Below, one piece after another: positions 33,745 to 37,563 of a stretch of 37,563 nucleotides of DNA. Every line of letters begins with the position of its first letter. Within the stretch, counting starts at the first letter, position 1. A program made the position numbers and the translations under genes. The DNA is taken from the NCBI GenBank assembly GCA_966430775.1, contig CBJMMB010000022.1, positions 1 through 37,563 of the forward strand, given 5' to 3'. The notes below the pieces were generated by a model. It searched no databases, had not been told where the DNA came from, and was given only the letters and a program-made list of their open reading frames with translations. The stretch comes from Dyella_B sp966430775. GTDB taxonomy: Bacteria > Pseudomonadota > Gammaproteobacteria > Xanthomonadales > Rhodanobacteraceae.

Positions 33745-34232
33745 TCGATGGCATGCCTAACATGCCGCCGCAACAGCAGGAAATGGTGGTGTGCTCGATT
33801 GGTGCCGGTTTGGCTTACGGTGTGCCGGTGAACGTGATGCTGGCCGTAGCCGAACAGGAAGGTGGCAGGCCCGGCCAGTGGGTGCGCAATATCAATGGCA
33901 CCTACGACGTAGGCGCCATGCAGTTCAACACGACGTATCTGCGAGAGCTGCAACGCTATGGCATCACGCCCCAAGCGGTGGCACAGCCGGGTTGCTATCC
34001 CTATCAGCTTGCGGCCTGGCGCCTGCGCGGTCATTTGAAGAACGACCAGGGCGATATCTGGACGCGCGTGGCGAACTACCACTCGCGCACGCCTCAGTAC
34101 AACGCGCGTTATCGCTATCAGCTGGTGCGACGAGCGCAGGCATGGACGCAATGGCTCAACACTCATTTCGCCACGCACGTGGTGGACAGCGGCTCTCCGT
34201 TGTCCACGCCGGCGGATCATGCAAACGGCTAA
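33741..34232 (+). CDS. VirB1/TrbN-like lytic transglycosylase
   Basis: This 163-residue SLT-type domain opens peptidoglycan for the secretion channel. It has CSIGAGLAYGVPVNVMLAVAEQEGG, with the catalytic Glu being Glu38 or Glu40, then YDVGAMQFNTTYL and VANYHSRTPQYNARYRYQLV. No signal peptide is seen, so export must be by another route or through the T4SS. It overlaps trbL by ATGA and is the last gene before the fimbrial-type adhesin. RP4 TrbN occupies a similar place at the end of the trb set. Confidence 0.88.
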   Translation: MIDGMPNMPPQQQEMVVCSIGAGLAYGVPVNVMLAVAEQEGGRPGQWVRNINGTYDVGAMQFNTTYLRELQRYGITPQAVAQPGCYPYQLAAWRLRGHLKNDQGDIWTRVANYHSRTPQYNARYRYQLVRRAQAWTQWLNTHFATHVVDSGSPLSTPADHANG

Positions 34233-34298
34233 TTCCATTGAGGGGTGCACGCGAAATATGGGCGGCTCCCTGTTTTATCTGCTTGACCGAGGTTGCAC

Positions 34299-35327
34299 AT
34301 GACGCGTAAACCAAAACGAAAAATAAAAATGCTGCTGGCCGGCTTGCTGATACTTGGCGCTGCACAGAGCGGCACTGCATGGGCTAGATGCCAGCTCGCA
34401 TCGGCGATTCCCTTTTACTTGGTCGTGCAGGTCCGCGATGTCATCGTGGATGAGACTTTGCCAGCGGGCACACCACTGGGGAGGGAGGGCAACCTTAATG
34501 TGCCGGCGGGTCAGTGGAGCTTCAATTGCGCAGTCGGCACTACCCCTACGCCGGTTCGCCTCGAACACTCCACCATTCCCGCGTTCGCCAACGGCCTGTA
34601 CGAATTCATCGTCAATGGGCAGCCGTCGGGCGTGGGGCTGAGGCTTTATGTAAGCGACAACGGCCGTCCCAGGCGTGCCTTTCCCTTCGATGAATCGCCG
34701 ACCATTCCCAGCACCAATCCATGGTCAGAACCAGCCGATTTCTTTACCACGCTCGAAAGGGTCGGCAGCGCCCCGGTGGTATATGGCCAGGTACAAGTCC
34801 CGGGCGTTAATGGCACGCTTGCCGAAAGCAACCTGTATAACCTGGATGGTTCGAACGCAGGCCGCATTCCATATCGCACGGTCCGCCTTGGATTTTTCAA
34901 CCTAGTGCGTCCAAGCTGCACGATAGATGCGGCGTCGCTCAACCAGACCGTTCCCCTGGGCAGCCACAACGTCAGCGCTTTCAGCAACTCGACGCCTTCG
35001 GCGTGGGTGCCGTTCCATCTCACGGTAGCCAATTGCACGGATCCGACCATCCTCGCCGACATCACCTTCGGCACGGCGGCGGACGCCGACACCAACGATA
35101 CCAGCCTGTTCTCGATGAACCAGGGCGGCCCACAAGGCCTCGGCATTGCCATCGCCACCGCCGGCACCGCTTCGGTCGCCATGTTGCCCGGCCAGACACA
35201 GACCTTCCCAACGGTGCTGAGTGGGCAAAGCTTTCCTTTCCAGGCGCGGCTGCAACCCACTACTACAGGGCAGGTGACGGCGGGCACGATCAATCGGCCG
35301 GTCACCGTCACGGTCAACTTCAGGTAA
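34299..35327 (+). CDS. Two-domain fimbrial-type adhesin (tip adhesin-like)
   Basis: This 342-residue protein has a signal peptide with a strongly basic start (MTRKPKRKIK) ending near residue 29. The N-terminal domain (about 30-200) has a Cys pair (RCQLAS and NCAVG) and looks lectin-like. The C-terminal domain (about 205-342) is a pilin fold: PSCTIDAASLNQTVPLGSHNV, FHLTVANCTD and a final strand of alternating residues RPVTVTVNFR. This is the build of FimH-like tip adhesins of chaperone-usher pili. A CCGAGG ribosome site precedes the ATG. It lies 66 bp after the VirB1-like gene and 4 bp before traF, so it is part of the Trb transcription unit, 12 kb from the usher. It probably needs a periplasmic chaperone, most likely the one at 22045. 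Confidence 0.87.
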   Translation: MTRKPKRKIKMLLAGLLILGAAQSGTAWARCQLASAIPFYLVVQVRDVIVDETLPAGTPLGREGNLNVPAGQWSFNCAVGTTPTPVRLEHSTIPAFANGLYEFIVNGQPSGVGLRLYVSDNGRPRRAFPFDESPTIPSTNPWSEPADFFTTLERVGSAPVVYGQVQVPGVNGTLAESNLYNLDGSNAGRIPYRTVRLGFFNLVRPSCTIDAASLNQTVPLGSHNVSAFSNSTPSAWVPFHLTVANCTDPTILADITFGTAADADTNDTSLFSMNQGGPQGLGIAIATAGTASVAMLPGQTQTFPTVLSGQSFPFQARLQPTTTGQVTAGTINRPVTVTVNFR

Positions 35328-35331
35328 GCGC

Positions 35332-35946
35332 ATGAAGAGGCGTGCGCCAATCCATGGTCGCTGGCGAAGACTGTGCCGTGGCATGGCGGTGGTTGGCATC
35401 GCCATGTGCGCCTTGCTGGGGCTGGCCGGGCTGGCCGGTGCTCGTTTCAACATGACCGCAAGCCTGCCCAAGGGCTTGTACTGGGTGTCCGGTGATGCGA
35501 TCGCGCGCGGTACATACGTGCGTTTCTGCCCACCTGCCACCGGTGCGTTTGCCGAAGCGATGGAGCGCGGGTATCTGCACCACGGTCGGTGTCCCACTGG
35601 CTATGTGCCAATGATCAAGCGCGTCAGCGGTGTGGCGGGTGATGTCGTGGATATCGATCCGCATGCGATCCGTGTGAATGGAATGACCCTGCCGCTGAGT
35701 ATCGCCAGAAGTGCCGATGGCGCAGGCCGACCGTTGCCTCGTCTTGACCATACGCATCTGAACCTGGCGGCCTCGCAGCTTTGGGTGATGTCGGATACAA
35801 ACGAGCGTTCCTTCGATAGCCGCTATTTCGGGCCGATCGATCGCGCCTGGGTCAAGGATGTGGTGCGTCCCGTGCTCACGTGGGGCCATGGCGGCACGTT
35901 GGAGCATCTTTCCGATCGCCTCGGCATGAACAGCAAACAGGGTTGA
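35332..35946 (+). CDS. traF: TraF-like S26 signal peptidase of conjugation systems
   Basis: This 204-residue serine peptidase has one N-terminal membrane span (about 18-37) and the S26 Ser-Lys dyad: Ser44 in NMTASLPKGLYW and Lys96 in MIKRVSGVAGD, followed by the box VMSDTNERSFDSRYFGPI. Spacing of the dyad is as in RP4 TraF, which processes and cyclises the TrbC pilin. It should therefore act on the TrbC product of 23944-24345. It starts 4 bp after the adhesin stop, so the two are translated together. In RP4 traF lies in the separate Tra1 region; its place behind an adhesin gene is unusual. Confidence 0.93.
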   Translation: MKRRAPIHGRWRRLCRGMAVVGIAMCALLGLAGLAGARFNMTASLPKGLYWVSGDAIARGTYVRFCPPATGAFAEAMERGYLHHGRCPTGYVPMIKRVSGVAGDVVDIDPHAIRVNGMTLPLSIARSADGAGRPLPRLDHTHLNLAASQLWVMSDTNERSFDSRYFGPIDRAWVKDVVRPVLTWGHGGTLEHLSDRLGMNSKQG

Positions 35947-36057
35947 TGCGGGGCGTCGCGAGGCCGCTCTGTGCTTTCGTACTTATCTTATTCGGCAGGA
36001 AGCCCGCCTCGCATAACTTACGGGTTGTGCCGGGCACTGCCCCAAGGAATGACTTGA

Positions 36058-36510
36058 ATGCGTTCTTTCCATTTCATCGTTGCGCTTGTTTTTTCACTGC
36101 TGCTTGCCGGCTGCAACCGGTCGTCCCAGGGTGAAAAGGTCGCCACGCCGCCGCCCGAATTATTGGGCGGCAGCACGCAGCCTTCTGGCAATACGCAACC
36201 TACCAACGAAGCCTCTGCGCCGAAGCCGAACATCTCGCTCAAGGATGCTGGCAACGCCGGCATGATGCTGATCCTGGCCCGCGATACCTGCCAGCTTTCC
36301 GAGCCTGATTTCGATCGCCTGGCCAAGTACTTCAGCAGCGTGATCGGAGAAGACGTGCAGTTGAAGGGCGCCTTCGTCGGTGGCGCCAAGGCAGCGGTGG
36401 TCATCCATCAGGACGCGGTGAAGAAGGGAGAACTGGACAAGCTCAAGCGCATTACCTGTCCGGGTGTGGAAAGCATGCTGGCGGCGCTTCCATCGGCCAA
36501 GAAGGGTTGA
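36058..36510 (+). CDS. Lipoprotein of unknown function
   Basis: This 150-residue lipoprotein has a signal peptide with lipobox LLAGC (Cys19), then a Pro/Gln/Thr-rich linker to about residue 58 and a small folded domain (about 60-145) with a Cys pair (DTCQLSEPD and ITCPGVES). No family is recognised. It lies 111 bp after traF on the same strand with AAGGA before the ATG, so it may belong to the Trb unit as an accessory outer-membrane protein, for example in exclusion or stability, but this is only a guess from position. Confidence 0.8.
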   Translation: MRSFHFIVALVFSLLLAGCNRSSQGEKVATPPPELLGGSTQPSGNTQPTNEASAPKPNISLKDAGNAGMMLILARDTCQLSEPDFDRLAKYFSSVIGEDVQLKGAFVGGAKAAVVIHQDAVKKGELDKLKRITCPGVESMLAALPSAKKG

Positions 36511-36627
36511 GCAAGCGTCGCGCAACAAACGGGCCTGATCGATATGCCCGTCATTGATTGAAATGTATCGGCTCGCTGCGCCGTCGTTGGCGCACACATC
36601 GCGGGCTGCCGCTCGGAGTAACGCGAT

Positions 36628-36972
36628 ATGGTTAGCTCTCACCATCCACCTTCTGCGGAGTCACCCGCTGCTGAGAAGGCAGCGGTCACCAGGCTATCGA
36701 GGGAGGACTGCCGCGTATTGATCGAATCGGTGACTCGCGACTTGAAAAGCATCGAAGCGGCATGGGATCACCATGATGAAGCCGGCCTGCTGGAGCGGAT
36801 CCATTCGTTGAAAGGTGCGTTATTCATCGTTGGCGAGCACGCGACGGCTAACGATTGTGGGTTGACCGAGTTGTGCATCCGTACGCGAGACTTGGCCGAG
36901 TGCGATCAGGCGGTCGAGCGCCTGAAAGCATCACTGCGGCGATTGCTTAAGGCTTACAGCAAGCATGTGTAA
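36628..36972 (+). CDS. Stand-alone HPt (histidine phosphotransfer) protein
   Basis: This 114-residue HPt domain carries His59 in RIHSLKGALFIVG, the phosphorylatable histidine with the usual KG after it, in a four-helix pattern. The ~20 N-terminal residues are Ser/Pro/Ala-rich and probably disordered. Free HPt proteins shuttle phosphate between hybrid kinases and regulators. The sensor at 6296-8458 lacks an HPt, making it a possible partner, although they are 28 kb apart. CGGAG lies 9-13 bp before the ATG. Confidence 0.87.
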   Translation: MVSSHHPPSAESPAAEKAAVTRLSREDCRVLIESVTRDLKSIEAAWDHHDEAGLLERIHSLKGALFIVGEHATANDCGLTELCIRTRDLAECDQAVERLKASLRRLLKAYSKHV

Positions 36973-36994
36973 TGCACATGCGCAGAGCGTTCGC

Positions 36995-37563
36995 CTAGGC
37001 TACGCGTGCAACGACGTGCACACGCTGCCCTGCTGCCCCTTGTAACCGCACGGCTTCCCCCCGCAAGTTCGCCTTATCGACAGCCGCACCATTCACTTGC
37101 ACCGATGACAGCGCCTTACCGTCAGGAACGCGCAAACTCAGCCACACCGAAGGCGGTAGCTCGCGATCGGGCAGCGTGACGACGGCTTCCATCGTTCCGT
37201 TCGCCGAAGCGCGCAGTTCGAACCCGGTGCGCCCCCAGCGCGTCGGTGCATCCTGGATGCCGATCGGCTTTCCGCTGCGCACCCACGCACGAGGGATGGC
37301 GCGACCGAGATAAAGCGTTTCGCCATCGCTATCCTCGAATACCAGCATCCAGCGCAGCAGCAGCGGAATGGTCAGTTGCGCCGGCATGCAGAACAGCGGC
37401 ATGCCGCCGCTGATGTCCGAGACTTCGCCGGCCGTCCAACTGCCGGGTGTGTGCGCGTGATGGCGATGGGCGTACAGGAACAGCAGGTATTCGTCGATGC
37501 GGCCAAGACGCAGCAACTGCTGCGCGTAGCCGTAGGAGATGAAGCCGAGAATGTCGCGGCCAT
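36995..37563 (-). CDS. C-terminal part of a large protein, possibly a glycoside hydrolase (5' end outside window)
   Basis: The minus-strand frame is open to the right edge, so about 189 C-terminal residues are seen. They start with SYGYAQQLLRLGRIDEYLLFLYAHR and contain HTPGSWTAGEVSDISGG, followed by a beta-rich part (LYLGRAIPRAWV, ASANGTMEAVVTLP, SVQVNGAAV) that resembles the beta-sandwich end of alpha/alpha-barrel glycosidases. Family not certain. It is convergent with the HPt gene (22-bp gap) and unrelated to the T4SS by position. Confidence 0.65.
   Translation of the reverse strand, partial: GRDILGFISYGYAQQLLRLGRIDEYLLFLYAHRHHAHTPGSWTAGEVSDISGGMPLFCMPAQLTIPLLLRWMLVFEDSDGETLYLGRAIPRAWVRSGKPIGIQDAPTRWGRTGFELRASANGTMEAVVTLPDRELPPSVWLSLRVPDGKALSSVQVNGAAVDKANLRGEAVRLQGAAGQRVHVVARVA

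Overview
The window is GC-rich DNA from a Gram-negative proteobacterium. The TonB receptor, the LOG-family nucleosidase PpnN, the codon use and the mix of surface systems fit Xanthomonadales, probably the Dyella/Luteibacter/Rhodanobacter group. The taxon is an inference from gene content, not a database match.

Layout. 1-3540: the 3' part of a TonB-dependent receptor, then ppnN. 3569-5770: a tRNA-Asn followed about 1.9 kb later by a degraded copy of its own 3' part. Between the two copies lie a frameshifted SRAP pseudogene and a minus-strand operon of three unrecognised small proteins, two of them membrane proteins; I read this as a decayed tRNA-targeted island. 5771-12313: two divergent BvgAS/EvgAS-like two-component systems. 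One is full (LuxR-type regulator plus sensor with receiver and HPt). The other is reduced (a regulator with only a receiver domain, and a sensor without HPt). 12357-15337: a two-partner secretion pair, a TpsB transporter and a very short TpsA. 15460-15663: a scrap of a third hybrid kinase. 15877-17124: an autotransporter beta-barrel with almost no passenger. 17479-22800: chaperone-usher fimbriae (pilin, chaperone, usher, second chaperone). 22949-34232: a P-type (Trb) type IV secretion operon in the order trbB-C-D-E-F-G-H-I-J-L plus a VirB1-like transglycosylase. 34299-35946: a two-domain fimbrial-type adhesin followed closely by a TraF-like signal peptidase. The window ends with a lipoprotein, a free HPt protein and the 3' end of a minus-strand gene.

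Two arrangements stand out. First, the chaperone-usher and Trb genes are interleaved: the pilin, chaperones and usher precede the Trb operon, while the adhesin sits after the VirB1-like gene and 4 bp before traF. This suggests a composite surface organelle, or one locus assembled from two systems. Second, BvgAS-like regulators next to FhaC/FhaB-like, autotransporter and fimbrial genes resemble the Bordetella virulence locus. No relaxase or VirD4-type coupling protein is present in the window, so the Trb apparatus may serve adhesion or protein export here, unless those genes lie outside.
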